A program made the translations under genes and the position numbers. DNA of 64,000 nt from DAIODI01 sp046349255 (GTDB taxonomy: Bacteria; Pseudomonadota; Alphaproteobacteria; Rhizobiales; Aestuariivirgaceae): contig JAXMCR010000002.1 of assembly GCA_046349255.1 (NCBI GenBank), forward strand, positions 186,001-250,000, in the 5' to 3' direction. Below the pieces are notes generated by a model, which saw only the letters and a program-made list of their open reading frames with translations, ran no database searches and was not told where the DNA came from. Below, piece by piece: positions 17,200 through 25,495 of this stretch; the first letter of the stretch is position 1, and the number at the start of each line of letters is the position of its first letter.

Positions 17200-17763
17200 A
17201 TGAAACTCCCCTCCTGCAAAACACTACGCACCTTTGCCCTCGTGGCAGCGATCCTCCCCGCGGCGCCGTCGCTGGCAGAAGCCGCGACCTACCAGTTCAA
17301 TTTCCAGGGCTCGACATTCGGTATCGACGCCCTGATCGAAACGGACATCAACGACATCGTCACGTCGATGACCGGAACGATGACCCGCGGCAGCCAGACA
17401 CTCGACATACTCAACGTGGTACCGGCCTCGGACCCGTCGCAGGGCCGGTACTGGCTGTGGGACAACCACTTCACGATGTCCGCGCCCTACGTGAACTGGT
17501 ACGGCATCCTGTGGCAGACCGCGGGCGGCGGGTTCGCCAACTTCTATACCGACGCCGGCCGCAACGTGCTGTCGTACGCGAATCCTTCGATCGGCGATTT
17601 CTCGAGCTGGCAGAACCTCGACAGCGGGTCGACGATCGTCTCGGAGAGCATCGTGAGCGTTGCGGCTTTCAGCCTCGTCCAAACGCCGGTGCCGGCTGCA
17701 GCCTGGCTCTTCGGTTCGGGCATTCTGGGGCTCGGCTACTTGTCACGCCGCCGCAAAGCCTGA
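17200..17763 (+). CDS. Exported protein with PEP-CTERM/VPLPA-CTERM-like sorting signal
   Basis: A 187-residue secreted protein. Residues 1-29 form a signal peptide ending near SLAEAA. The mature part is Gly/Ser/Thr/Asn-rich with no recognised domain. The C-terminus has a PVPAAAWLFGSG motif, a hydrophobic helix and a basic RRRK tail, the tripartite signal cleaved by exosortase/archaeosortase-type enzymes. Such proteins reach the cell surface or extracellular matrix with exopolysaccharide export. No exosortase gene lies in the window. The 119-base leader in front of it is A/T-richer and holds its promoter. Confidence 0.8.
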   Translation: MKLPSCKTLRTFALVAAILPAAPSLAEAATYQFNFQGSTFGIDALIETDINDIVTSMTGTMTRGSQTLDILNVVPASDPSQGRYWLWDNHFTMSAPYVNWYGILWQTAGGGFANFYTDAGRNVLSYANPSIGDFSSWQNLDSGSTIVSESIVSVAAFSLVQTPVPAAAWLFGSGILGLGYLSRRRKA

Positions 17764-17773
17764 TCCGCATCTC

Positions 17774-18901
17774 TCAGCGCGTGATCGGCGCCCGCGGATC
17801 GGGCGCCGGCGCGCGCAATGCGGGCCGATCCAGCCGCGTCACCGGGGGCGCATCCGCTCCGTCCACGATGTCCGCCACGACGCGACCGAGCGCCGGTCCG
17901 AACTTGAACGCGTGACCGGAACACCCGGCGGCGACCACCAGCGGGCCGCGGCGGTCGATGATGAAATCGGCGTCCGGCGTCATCGTCCACGGATGGCGCT
18001 GCGTGCGATAAACCAGCGGCGCAACGTCCGGCATCCGCTCAGCCAGCCACGCGAGGAGCCGCGTCTCTTCTTGAGCGTCCGGCAGCCATTCCTCGACATC
18101 GGGGTCCCAGCCGACTTGGCCCGCATCAAACGCGATCTTATAGCCGATGCCCGGCACCGGATGGCCGTAGAGGCCGGCATCCGCCCGCGACGGCCATTCG
18201 GCGAGCCCCGGGCGGTCGACGAGGCTCGTCGCAGAGAGGAAGGTCACCTGCGCAATCGCCGGCGCGAGCGGCAAGGGAAGGCCTAGAGCCGCAAGCAGTT
18301 CCTTCGCCCATGGCCCCGCCGCGACGACCACCTGCTCCGCCTCGATCACGCGTCGATCGGTGCGGAGCTTCGAGCGGCCCGCAAGATCGATGCCGATGAC
18401 GCGCTCGGGCGCGAAGTATGCGACGCCGGCCTGCAGGCCCGTGTCGAGCAGCGCCTTGAGGCCCGCATCCGCCATCACCGTGCCGGCGAGCGGCTGGAAC
18501 AGCGCCTGCTCGCCCGCCGCGAGACGGAGTTCGGGAAACCGTGCGCGCAGCTCCTTCGCCTCCAGCACCTCGATCGGCGCGCCGGCCGCGCGCACCGTCG
18601 TGAGCAGCGCCTCGAGCTTTGATTCGGGACCGAGATCGACCTGCCCCGTCAGGTGCAGGATTCGCGCCCCGGTCAACCGCTCGAGATCGCCCCACAGCCT
18701 GATTGCCTCGACTGCGAGGTCGACATAGAACGCATCGTCGTAGCCGACGCGGATGCTGCGGGAGGCGCCGGTCGAGGAGGTTGCCGGATGCCCGCTGCCG
18801 AAGCGATCGACCAGCGCGACAGAACGGCCGCGCCGCGCGAGCTCGAGTGCGGTCGATGCGCCGAAGACGCCGGCGCCCACGATCGCCACGTCGTACGTCA
18901 T
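17774..18901 (-). CDS. FAD-dependent amine/amino acid oxidase (DAO family, MTOX-like)
   Basis: A 375-residue flavoprotein of the D-amino acid oxidase fold. The FAD loop VGAGVFGAST is at residues 8-17, a basic/Ser loop (SSTGASRSIRVGY) follows at about 46-58 and the C-terminal FAD contact is AAGCSGHAFKFGPALG at about 322-337. This layout is that of monomeric sarcosine oxidase/N-methyltryptophan oxidase. No Cys is seen at the position used for covalent FAD in MTOX other than AAGCSGH, so N-methyl amino acid oxidation is possible but not proved. The start overlaps the stop of the LysR gene upstream (ATGA), so regulator and enzyme are one transcript. Confidence 0.85.
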   Translation of the reverse strand: MTYDVAIVGAGVFGASTALELARRGRSVALVDRFGSGHPATSSTGASRSIRVGYDDAFYVDLAVEAIRLWGDLERLTGARILHLTGQVDLGPESKLEALLTTVRAAGAPIEVLEAKELRARFPELRLAAGEQALFQPLAGTVMADAGLKALLDTGLQAGVAYFAPERVIGIDLAGRSKLRTDRRVIEAEQVVVAAGPWAKELLAALGLPLPLAPAIAQVTFLSATSLVDRPGLAEWPSRADAGLYGHPVPGIGYKIAFDAGQVGWDPDVEEWLPDAQEETRLLAWLAERMPDVAPLVYRTQRHPWTMTPDADFIIDRRGPLVVAAGCSGHAFKFGPALGRVVADIVDGADAPPVTRLDRPALRAPAPDPRAPITR

Positions 18902-19797
18902 CGCCAATCCTCCATCTTCTCGAACCGCTCGACAAGAAAGTCGATCAGCGCACGTGTTTTTGCCGCGAGATAGCGGTTCGGCGTGTAGAGCGCGTAGATG
19001 CCGAGCTCCGTCGCCGGATAGGCTTCGAGCACCGGCCGCAGCCGCCCTTCCTTCAGGTCGCGGCCGATGAGGAACGTCGGCAGCTTGGTGATGCCGTTCC
19101 CGGCGAGCGCCGCGGCGCGCAGGACGTCGCCGTTGTTCGAGCACAGCACCGAGTTGATCGGCACGCTCACCGCCTCGCCGTCGCGCCAGAGCGTCCAGCG
19201 CTGCATCAGCGTCGTATGGCCGTAGTTCAGGCAGTGGTGGCGCTTAAGGTCGTCGGGCGACTGTGGCAGTCCGTGCCGGTCGAGATACGCAGCTGAGGCC
19301 GCGAGCACGCGTGGGGCGGGCGCGAGCCGGCGCGCGATGAGGCTCGAGTCGGCGAGCTCGGCGATGCGCACGGTGAGGTCGACCCCCTCCTCCACGGGGT
19401 CGATGAACCGGTCGTTCAGCGTGAGCTCCACCTTGAGCGCGGGATAGCGGGTCATGAATGCGGCGATCGCCGGGCCGAGGTAGAGCGCGCCGAACGACAT
19501 CGGCGCGTTCACCTTCAGCACGCCGCGGGGTTCGGCATGGAGGCTCGAGACCTGCATCTCCGTCTCCTCGATGCGGGCGAGGATGTCGACGCACTGCTCG
19601 TAGTAGGCGGTGCCGGCCTCTGTCGGGTGGATGCGGCGCGTGGTGCGGTCGAGGAGCCGCGCACCGAGGAGCTGTTCGAGTTCCATCACGGCCTTGCTCA
19701 CTGCCGATCGCGTGAGGCCCAGCGAACGGCCGGCTTCGGCGTAGCTTCCCAGTGACACGACCCGGGAGAAGGCGCTCATCGCCTGCAGCTTGTCCAT
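18898..19797 (-). CDS. LysR-family regulator
   Basis: A 299-residue LysR regulator; helix-turn-helix at about 1-60 (AMSAFSRVVSLGSYAEAGRS, then LTRSAVSKAVMELE) and the effector domain with MSFGALYLGPAIAAF. The subgroup resembles the large AaeR/DsdC-like proteobacterial set. I choose the ATG at 19797; the frame runs open to 19881. It is translationally coupled to the DAO gene downstream and divergent from the pirin operon. A palindrome sits just before its start, suggesting autoregulation and control of the divergent operon. Confidence 0.9.
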   Translation of the reverse strand: MDKLQAMSAFSRVVSLGSYAEAGRSLGLTRSAVSKAVMELEQLLGARLLDRTTRRIHPTEAGTAYYEQCVDILARIEETEMQVSSLHAEPRGVLKVNAPMSFGALYLGPAIAAFMTRYPALKVELTLNDRFIDPVEEGVDLTVRIAELADSSLIARRLAPAPRVLAASAAYLDRHGLPQSPDDLKRHHCLNYGHTTLMQRWTLWRDGEAVSVPINSVLCSNNGDVLRAAALAGNGITKLPTFLIGRDLKEGRLRPVLEAYPATELGIYALYTPNRYLAAKTRALIDFLVERFEKMEDWR

Positions 19798-19799
19798 GG

Positions 19800-19811
19800 A
19801 TTGGTTCCAAT
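19800..19811. promoter_or_regulatory. 12-base palindrome at the LysR start in the divergent pirin promoter region
   Basis: ATTGGTTCCAAT, two 5-base arms around TT, lies three bases upstream of the LysR start codon within the 120-base spacer to the pirin gene. The position fits an autoregulatory operator. Short palindromes also occur by chance, so confidence is moderate. Confidence 0.35.
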
Positions 19812-19917
19812 TTGGATACAGACTGCTTCGATAGTGCCGTATTGGCGCACATGGGTAAACAGTCCATCTTCCGGTCATCACGTTCCTTCAACCGGAACAC
19901 CATTCGGAGGTACTCCC

Positions 19918-20637
19918 ATGACCATCGCAGTCCGTCTTTCGGAAGATCGCGGCAAGGCCAACTTCGGCTGGCTCGACAGCCGCCACAGCTTCTCGTTCGG
20001 CCACTATTACGACGAGCGCCACATGGGCTTCGGTCCGCTGCGGGTGATCAACGAGGACAAGGTCGCGCCCGGCGGCGGCTTTCCCACGCATCCGCACCAG
20101 GACATGGAGATCATCTCCTACGTCGTCGAAGGCGGCCTCGAGCACCGCGACAGCCTCGGCACCGGCTCGGTGATCCGGCCAGGCGACGTGCAGCGGATGT
20201 CTGCGGGCACCGGCGTGCGGCACAGCGAGTTCAACGCGTCGGACACGGAGCCCGTGCACTTCCTGCAGATCTGGATCATCCCGGAGAAGCGGGGGATCGC
20301 GCCCGGCTACGAGCAGAAGTCGTTCGCCGACGCCGAGAAGCAGGGGCGCTTCCGCCTGATCGGCTCGCGCGACGGCCGGGAGGGGTCGCTCACCATCCAT
20401 CAGGACGTTGACCTCTACGCGGCGGTGCTGTCGCCCGGCGATGCGGTGACGCATCCGATCCGTGAGGGGCGCGGCCTCTGGGTGCAGGTCGTGAAGGGAC
20501 AAATTTCCGTGAACGGACAGTCCCTCAAGGCCGGCGACGGCCTGGCGGTCGAGGAATCCGCCACTGCCGACGTCGTCGCCCTGTCGCGTTCGGAGGTTCT
20601 CCTGTTCGATCTCGCCCTCGACTCGACCCTCGCCTGA
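19918..20637 (+). CDS. Pirin-family protein (YhhW/quercetinase-like)
   Basis: A 239-residue bicupin of the pirin family. The iron ligands H58 and H60 (FPTHPHQDME), H102 and E104 (GVRHSEFNAS) are all present. Characterised bacterial relatives cleave quercetin with dioxygen; others bind regulators. GGAGG lies eight bases before the ATG at 19918. It is the first of five same-strand genes (pirin, isochorismatase-fold, haloperoxidase-fold, amidohydrolase, DUF1275), with gaps of 10-69 bases, and is divergent from a LysR gene that probably controls the set. Confidence 0.92.
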   Translation: MTIAVRLSEDRGKANFGWLDSRHSFSFGHYYDERHMGFGPLRVINEDKVAPGGGFPTHPHQDMEIISYVVEGGLEHRDSLGTGSVIRPGDVQRMSAGTGVRHSEFNASDTEPVHFLQIWIIPEKRGIAPGYEQKSFADAEKQGRFRLIGSRDGREGSLTIHQDVDLYAAVLSPGDAVTHPIREGRGLWVQVVKGQISVNGQSLKAGDGLAVEESATADVVALSRSEVLLFDLALDSTLA

Positions 20638-20706
20638 GGCGCACACTGGAGGCCGGCGCGCGCATCGCCGGCCTCCTCCGCCTTCCCTCAACCGGAGCCG
20701 CCGACC

Positions 20707-21390
20707 ATGTCCCGCTTTCTCGATCTCCTCACGCCCGAGAACTGCCAGCTCATCATCATCGACCACCAGCCGCAGATGGCGTTCGGCGTGCAGTCGATCG
20801 ACCGACAGACGCTGAAGAACAACGTCGTGGCGCTGGCGAAGGCGGCCAAGGCCTTCCGTATACCGACGACCATCACGACGGTCGAAACGGAGGCCTTCTC
20901 GGGCCACACCTATCCCGAACTTCTCGCGGTGTTTCCAGACAATCCGATCCTCGAGCGCACCTCGATGAACTCGTGGGACGACCAGAACGTGCGCGACGCG
21001 CTTGCGGCGGCGGGGCGCAGGAAGATCCTCGTCGCCGGACTGTGGACGGAAGTCTGCAACCTGATGTTCGCGCTGTCGGCGATCAAGGAGGGCGCCTACG
21101 AGATCTACATGGTCGCCGACGCATCGGGCGCCACGTCCGTCGAGGCCCAGAAGCAAGCGATGGACCGCATGGTGCAGGCGGGCGTCGTGCCGGTGACGTG
21201 GCAGCAGGTGCTCCTCGAATGGCAGCGCGACTGGGCGCGGCGCGACACCTACGATGCGACCATCGCCATCGTGAAGGAGCACTCGGGCGCCTACGGCATG
21301 GGCGTCGACTATGCGTACACGCACGTTCACAAGGCGGCGGAACGCGTCTCCCACGGCAAGCGCATCGGTCCGAACCCCGCGCTGAAATAG
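20707..21390 (+). CDS. Isochorismatase-fold hydrolase (YcaC-like)
   Basis: A 227-residue cysteine hydrolase of the isochorismatase fold. D19 (IIIDHQPQM) and C117 (GLWTEVCN) are the expected catalytic Asp and Cys. The third residue, a Lys near the INAW motif in E. coli YcaC, is not evident: the segment reads ERTSMNSWDD. Many YcaC-like proteins share that form, so it may be a subfamily trait rather than a loss. Second gene of the pirin operon; the substrate is unknown, and the frequent pairing with pirin suggests detoxification or catabolism of amides or aromatics. Confidence 0.88.
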   Translation: MSRFLDLLTPENCQLIIIDHQPQMAFGVQSIDRQTLKNNVVALAKAAKAFRIPTTITTVETEAFSGHTYPELLAVFPDNPILERTSMNSWDDQNVRDALAAAGRRKILVAGLWTEVCNLMFALSAIKEGAYEIYMVADASGATSVEAQKQAMDRMVQAGVVPVTWQQVLLEWQRDWARRDTYDATIAIVKEHSGAYGMGVDYAYTHVHKAAERVSHGKRIGPNPALK

Positions 21391-21445
21391 CCCCTCCTCC
21401 GTTTCGCCGTGCATGCCCTGAAACCCCCGCTGAAGGAGTCTTGCG

Positions 21446-22282
21446 ATGAGCTACGTCACCACCCGCGACGGCGTCGACATCTTCTACAAGGACTGGGGGC
21501 CGAAGGACGCCCAGCCGATCGTGTTCCATCACGGCTGGCCGCTGTCGGCGGACGACTGGGACGCCCAGATGCTGTTCTTCCTCAAGGAAGGCTACCGCGT
21601 CATCGCCCACGACCGGCGCGGCCACGGCCGCTCGGCGCAGGTGAGCGAGGGCCACGACATGGATCACTACGCGGCCGATGCGTTCGCCGTCGCCGAGCAC
21701 CTGAACCTGCGCAACGCGGTGCACATCGGCCATTCCACCGGCGGCGGTGAAGCTGCCCGCTACGTCGCACGTCACGGCCAGCCGTCCGGGCGCGTGGCGA
21801 AGGCCGTGCTGGTGAGCGCCGTGCCGCCGCTGATGCTGCGCACTCCCGCCAACCCCGACGGTCTGCCCATCGAGGTGTTCGACGGATTCCGCGCGGCGCT
21901 GGCTTCAAACCGCGCGCAGTTCTTTCACGATGTGGCGGCCGGTCCCTTCTACGGCTTCAACCGGCCCGGAGCGACGGCGCAGCAGGGGGTCATCCTCAAC
22001 TGGTGGCGGCAAGGGATGATGGGCAGCGCCAAGGCGCACTACGAGGGTATCAAGGCGTTTTCCGAGACGGACCAGACCGAGGACCTCAAGTCGATCACCG
22101 TGCCGACCCTCGTGCTCCACGGCGACGACGACCAGGTGGTGCCGATCGTCGCGTCGGCGCAGAAGTCGGTGAAGCTCCTCAAGAACGGGTCGCTGAAGGT
22201 CTACAAGGGCTTTCCGCACGGCATGCTGACAGTGCACGCGGAGGTCCTCAACCCCGACCTCCTGGCCTTCGTCAGGGCGTGA
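21446..22282 (+). CDS. Alpha/beta hydrolase, cofactor-free haloperoxidase type
   Basis: A 278-residue alpha/beta hydrolase of the non-haem chloroperoxidase/aryl esterase group. The triad is S97 (GHSTGGGE), an Asp of GDDDQVVP (227-229) and H258 (GFPHGM); the oxyanion motif is FHHGWPLSADDW. Members are esterases with incidental perhydrolase activity. AAGGAGTC lies seven bases upstream of the ATG at 21446. Third gene of the pirin operon. Confidence 0.9.
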   Translation: MSYVTTRDGVDIFYKDWGPKDAQPIVFHHGWPLSADDWDAQMLFFLKEGYRVIAHDRRGHGRSAQVSEGHDMDHYAADAFAVAEHLNLRNAVHIGHSTGGGEAARYVARHGQPSGRVAKAVLVSAVPPLMLRTPANPDGLPIEVFDGFRAALASNRAQFFHDVAAGPFYGFNRPGATAQQGVILNWWRQGMMGSAKAHYEGIKAFSETDQTEDLKSITVPTLVLHGDDDQVVPIVASAQKSVKLLKNGSLKVYKGFPHGMLTVHAEVLNPDLLAFVRA

Positions 22283-22316
22283 CTGCGCGGCCCGTGACGC
22301 ACCAGGGATCATCGCC

Positions 22317-24167
22317 ATGACCGACATCGCCGACGTGATCCTCGTCAACGGCAAGGTGACCACGCTCGACCGCGAGAACCCCGAAGCCGATGCCATCGCC
22401 ATACGCGACGGCCGGTTCCTCGCGGCGGGTGACAGGCCGAGGATCCTCGCACTCTCGGGGCCGCGTACACGGACGATCGACCTCGGCGGCCGGCGCGTCA
22501 TCCCCGGCCTCATCGACGGGCACATCCACGTCATCCGCGGCGGGCTCAACTACACGATGGAGCTGCGCTGGGACGGCGTGCCTTCGCTCGCCGACGCGAT
22601 GGCGATGCTCAAGGCGCAGGTCGCGGTGACGCCGCCTCCACAATGGGTTCGCGTGGTGGGCGGCTTCACCGAACATCAGTTCACGGAGAAGCGCCTGCCG
22701 ACGCTCGCCGAGATCAACGCGGTCGCAGCGGACACGCCGGTGTTCATCCTGCACCTCTACGATCGTGCCCTCCTCAACGCGGCCGCGCTGCGCGCCGTCG
22801 GCTACACGAAGGACACGCCCGACCCGCCGGGCGCGACGATCGAACGCGACTCGCGCGGTGAGCCGACCGGCTTGCTCGTCGCGCAACCGAACGCGATGAT
22901 CCTCTACGCAACGCTGGCCAAGGGCCCGAAGCTGCCGCCCGACTACCAGAAGAACTCGACGCGTCACTTCCTGCGCGAACTGAACCGGCTCGGCGTCACG
23001 AGCGTCATCGATGCGGGCGGAGGGTTCCAGAACTACCCCGACGACTACCGGGTGATCGAGGAACTGCACCGCGAAGGCCTGCTCACGGTGCGGATCGCCT
23101 ATAACCTGTTCACCCAGAAGCCCCAGGGAGAACTCGCCGACTTCGCCGGCTGGGCGAAGACCGTGCGGCCCGGCCAGGGCGACGATCTCCTGCGCCACAA
23201 CGGCGCGGGCGAGATGCTCGTCTACAGCGCCGCCGACTTCGAGGACTTTCGCTGGCCGCGGCCCGACATGCCCCCATCGATGGAAGGCGATCTCGAGCCG
23301 GTCGTGCGGCTGCTGGCCGAGAACCGCTGGCCGTTCCGCCTCCATGCAACCTACGACGAGACGATCTCGCGCGCGCTCGACGTGTTCGAGAGGGTCAACG
23401 CGGACGTGCCGCTCGACGGTCTGCACTGGTTCTTCGACCACGCGGAAACGATCACGCCCCGCAACATCGATCGCATCGCGAAGCTCGGCGGCGGGATCGC
23501 GGTGCAGCATCGCATGGCGTTTCAAGGTGAGTACTTCATCGATCGCTATGGCGCAGCCGCCGCCGAGACGACGCCGCCGATCCGGCGCATGCTCGACAGC
23601 GGGCTGCCCGTAGGGGCGGGCACCGACGCGACACGTGTCGCGTCCTACAATCCGTGGATTTCGTTGTCGTGGCTCGTGACGGCGCGAACCGTGGGCGGAA
23701 CGACGCTCTATCCGACGCGGAACCGGCTTGAGCGGCGCGAGGCGCTGTCGCTTTGGACGGAAGCGAACGGGTGGTTCTCCCACGAGACGGGAAAGAAAGG
23801 AATGATCCGGGCAGGCCAGCTCGCCGACCTCGCGGTGCTGTCGAGCGACTACCTGGCCGTACCCGATGGCGACATCGCCGGCATCGCCTCGGTACTGACG
23901 ATGGTGGGCGGCGAGATCGTCTGGGGTGACGCCGAGTTCGCGGATCTCGCTCCGCCCCTTCCGCCGGCGATGCCGGACTGGTCCCCCGTGCGGCGGTTCG
24001 GCGCTCCTTCCTCCGTCGCTCGTACGGCCCCCGCGACTGCTTGCGGCTGCGGCACGGCCTGCGCGGTGCATGGCCACGATCACGCGGCCTCCGTCGGCGC
24101 CGACGTGCCGGTGTCGGATCATGCGCGCTTCTGGGGCGCGCTCGGCTGCTCGTGCTGGGCCTTCTGA
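22317..24167 (+). CDS. Amidohydrolase family 3 (YtcJ-like) with Cys-rich tail
   Basis: A 616-residue metal-dependent hydrolase. The first metal motif is H69-x-H71 (LIDGHIHV); later metal-site regions include RLHATYDE, HWFFDHAE and the GAGTDATRVASYNPW motif with the conserved Asp. Related proteins hydrolyse amides or formyl groups; substrates are mostly unknown. Odd feature: after the barrel the chain ends in a tail with ACGCGTAC, GHDH and CSCW motifs (about residues 576-616), a cluster of Cys and His not needed for this fold. Fourth gene of the pirin operon. Confidence 0.88.
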   Translation: MTDIADVILVNGKVTTLDRENPEADAIAIRDGRFLAAGDRPRILALSGPRTRTIDLGGRRVIPGLIDGHIHVIRGGLNYTMELRWDGVPSLADAMAMLKAQVAVTPPPQWVRVVGGFTEHQFTEKRLPTLAEINAVAADTPVFILHLYDRALLNAAALRAVGYTKDTPDPPGATIERDSRGEPTGLLVAQPNAMILYATLAKGPKLPPDYQKNSTRHFLRELNRLGVTSVIDAGGGFQNYPDDYRVIEELHREGLLTVRIAYNLFTQKPQGELADFAGWAKTVRPGQGDDLLRHNGAGEMLVYSAADFEDFRWPRPDMPPSMEGDLEPVVRLLAENRWPFRLHATYDETISRALDVFERVNADVPLDGLHWFFDHAETITPRNIDRIAKLGGGIAVQHRMAFQGEYFIDRYGAAAAETTPPIRRMLDSGLPVGAGTDATRVASYNPWISLSWLVTARTVGGTTLYPTRNRLERREALSLWTEANGWFSHETGKKGMIRAGQLADLAVLSSDYLAVPDGDIAGIASVLTMVGGEIVWGDAEFADLAPPLPPAMPDWSPVRRFGAPSSVARTAPATACGCGTACAVHGHDHAASVGADVPVSDHARFWGALGCSCWAF

Positions 24168-24177
24168 AGGGACGACC

Positions 24178-24861
24178 ATGACCGATCGCACGCTTCAGGC
24201 TCCGCCCGCGGCCGTAAAACTGCTGCCGATGCTTGTCGTACTCACCGGTGTCACGGGACTTGTCGACGCCGCCACCGTCCTGGCGCTCGGCAAGGTGTTC
24301 GCCGCGAATATGACGGGCAACGTGGTGTTCCTCGGCTTCGCGCTTGCCGGCGTCGAAGGGTTCGACCCGGGGCTGTTCGTCACCGCTCTGCTCGCCTTTG
24401 CCTTCGGCGCCGTGCTCGCCGGCCGGATCACGCTCGCGCACGCCCAGCGTGGTTCCGGCGCGTGGCTGCGCAAGACCGCGCTGGTCGAAGCCGCGCTGCT
24501 GGCGGCATCTGCGGCGCTGTGTTTCGGCAAGGCGTTCCACCAGCCACTGGCGATGCCCGTCGTCTACGCCGTGCTGGCCCTCACTTCGCTCGCGATGGGC
24601 CTGCGCAATGCGGCAGTGCGCTCCCTCAAGGTGCCAGACATGTCGACCACGGTGCTCACCCTCACCGTCACCGGGCTCGCCAGCGACTCGCCGCTCGGCA
24701 GCGGCGGCAATACGAACTGGGGACGGCGCATCGCCTCGATCCTCGCGATGCTGACCGGGGCGGCGCTCGGCGCGTTTCTCGTGGTGACCTTCGGGGCGAC
24801 CATCCCGCTCGCGCTCGCGGCGCTCGTGACGCCGGCGATCACGTTCCACTGCACGCGCTGA
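24178..24861 (+). CDS. DUF1275 (YoaK-like) membrane protein
   Basis: A 227-residue inner-membrane protein with about six membrane segments. The conserved opening GVTGLVDAATVLALGKVFAANMTGNVVFLG is split here only for length: GLVDAATVLALGKVF and AANMTGNVVFLG are the YoaK/DUF1275 signature, and SLAMGLRNAAVRSLKVPDM follows. The function of the family is unknown. Last gene of the pirin operon, ten bases after the amidohydrolase, which suggests that it moves a substrate or product of that pathway. Convergent with the OmpA-like gene. Confidence 0.88.
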   Translation: MTDRTLQAPPAAVKLLPMLVVLTGVTGLVDAATVLALGKVFAANMTGNVVFLGFALAGVEGFDPGLFVTALLAFAFGAVLAGRITLAHAQRGSGAWLRKTALVEAALLAASAALCFGKAFHQPLAMPVVYAVLALTSLAMGLRNAAVRSLKVPDMSTTVLTLTVTGLASDSPLGSGGNTNWGRRIASILAMLTGAALGAFLVVTFGATIPLALAALVTPAITFHCTR

Positions 24862-24911
24862 TCGCTTCGAACGGCGCCTCGTGACCTGGTCGTTCTACTC
24901 GTGCCGGTGCG

Positions 24912-25460
24912 TCAGCCCGGCGCCTGCGGGTTCGTGACCACGCGGCGGTTCTGCGCCTTGCAGGAGATGTCGGCGCAGTCCTGGACGAGCCTGTCGCGGC
25001 CGTAACCCTTGGTGGTGATGCGCGACGGCGCGACGCCGCGCGAGACGAGGTACGCCTTCACCGCTTCCGCCCGCTTTGCGGAGAGCGCCACGTTCTGCGA
25101 AGCGCTGCCTGGATCGTCGGCAAAACCCTGGATCTTCACCGGCCACGTCGGATACTGGTTCAGCCAGACGGCCTGCTTGTCGAGCGTCACCTTGGCGGTC
25201 TCGTCGAGCTCCGCCGATCCCTGGGCGAAGAACGTGCGTCGGCCCACGTTGACCATGAAGTCTTCCTCGCTGCCGGGCACGACGTTGATGCCGCCGCCGA
25301 CAGGCTGGTTGGTCGCACCCGCCGCCGGCGGCGCAGTCGGCACGGCCGGCGTCGATGTCTGGATGCTCTGCTGCGTGGTGCTGCAGGCGGCGAGCATGCC
25401 GGCGAGCGCGATGCCGAGGATGGCTGAAGCGGGCGCACCGGAGGATCGGATGATGGCCAT
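24912..25460 (-). CDS. OmpA-family lipoprotein (Pal-like)
   Basis: A 182-residue protein with a lipobox LAGMLAAC (Cys about residue 26) and an OmpA/Pal peptidoglycan-binding domain over roughly 75-175 (VKIQGFADDPGS, then NVALSAKRAEAVKAYLVSRG, then TTKGYGRDR). It would sit in the outer membrane and hold peptidoglycan. Two starts are possible: the ATG at 25460, which gives a compact signal peptide, or the ATG at 25499, which overlaps the stop of the L,D-transpeptidase gene as ATGA. I list the shorter. Pairing with an L,D-transpeptidase suggests a joint envelope role. Confidence 0.85.
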   Translation of the reverse strand: MAIIRSSGAPASAILGIALAGMLAACSTTQQSIQTSTPAVPTAPPAAGATNQPVGGGINVVPGSEEDFMVNVGRRTFFAQGSAELDETAKVTLDKQAVWLNQYPTWPVKIQGFADDPGSASQNVALSAKRAEAVKAYLVSRGVAPSRITTKGYGRDRLVQDCADISCKAQNRRVVTNPQAPG

Positions 25461-25495
25461 GACCTGCCTCGTCGCCTCGCCCGTTGGTGCGCCTG

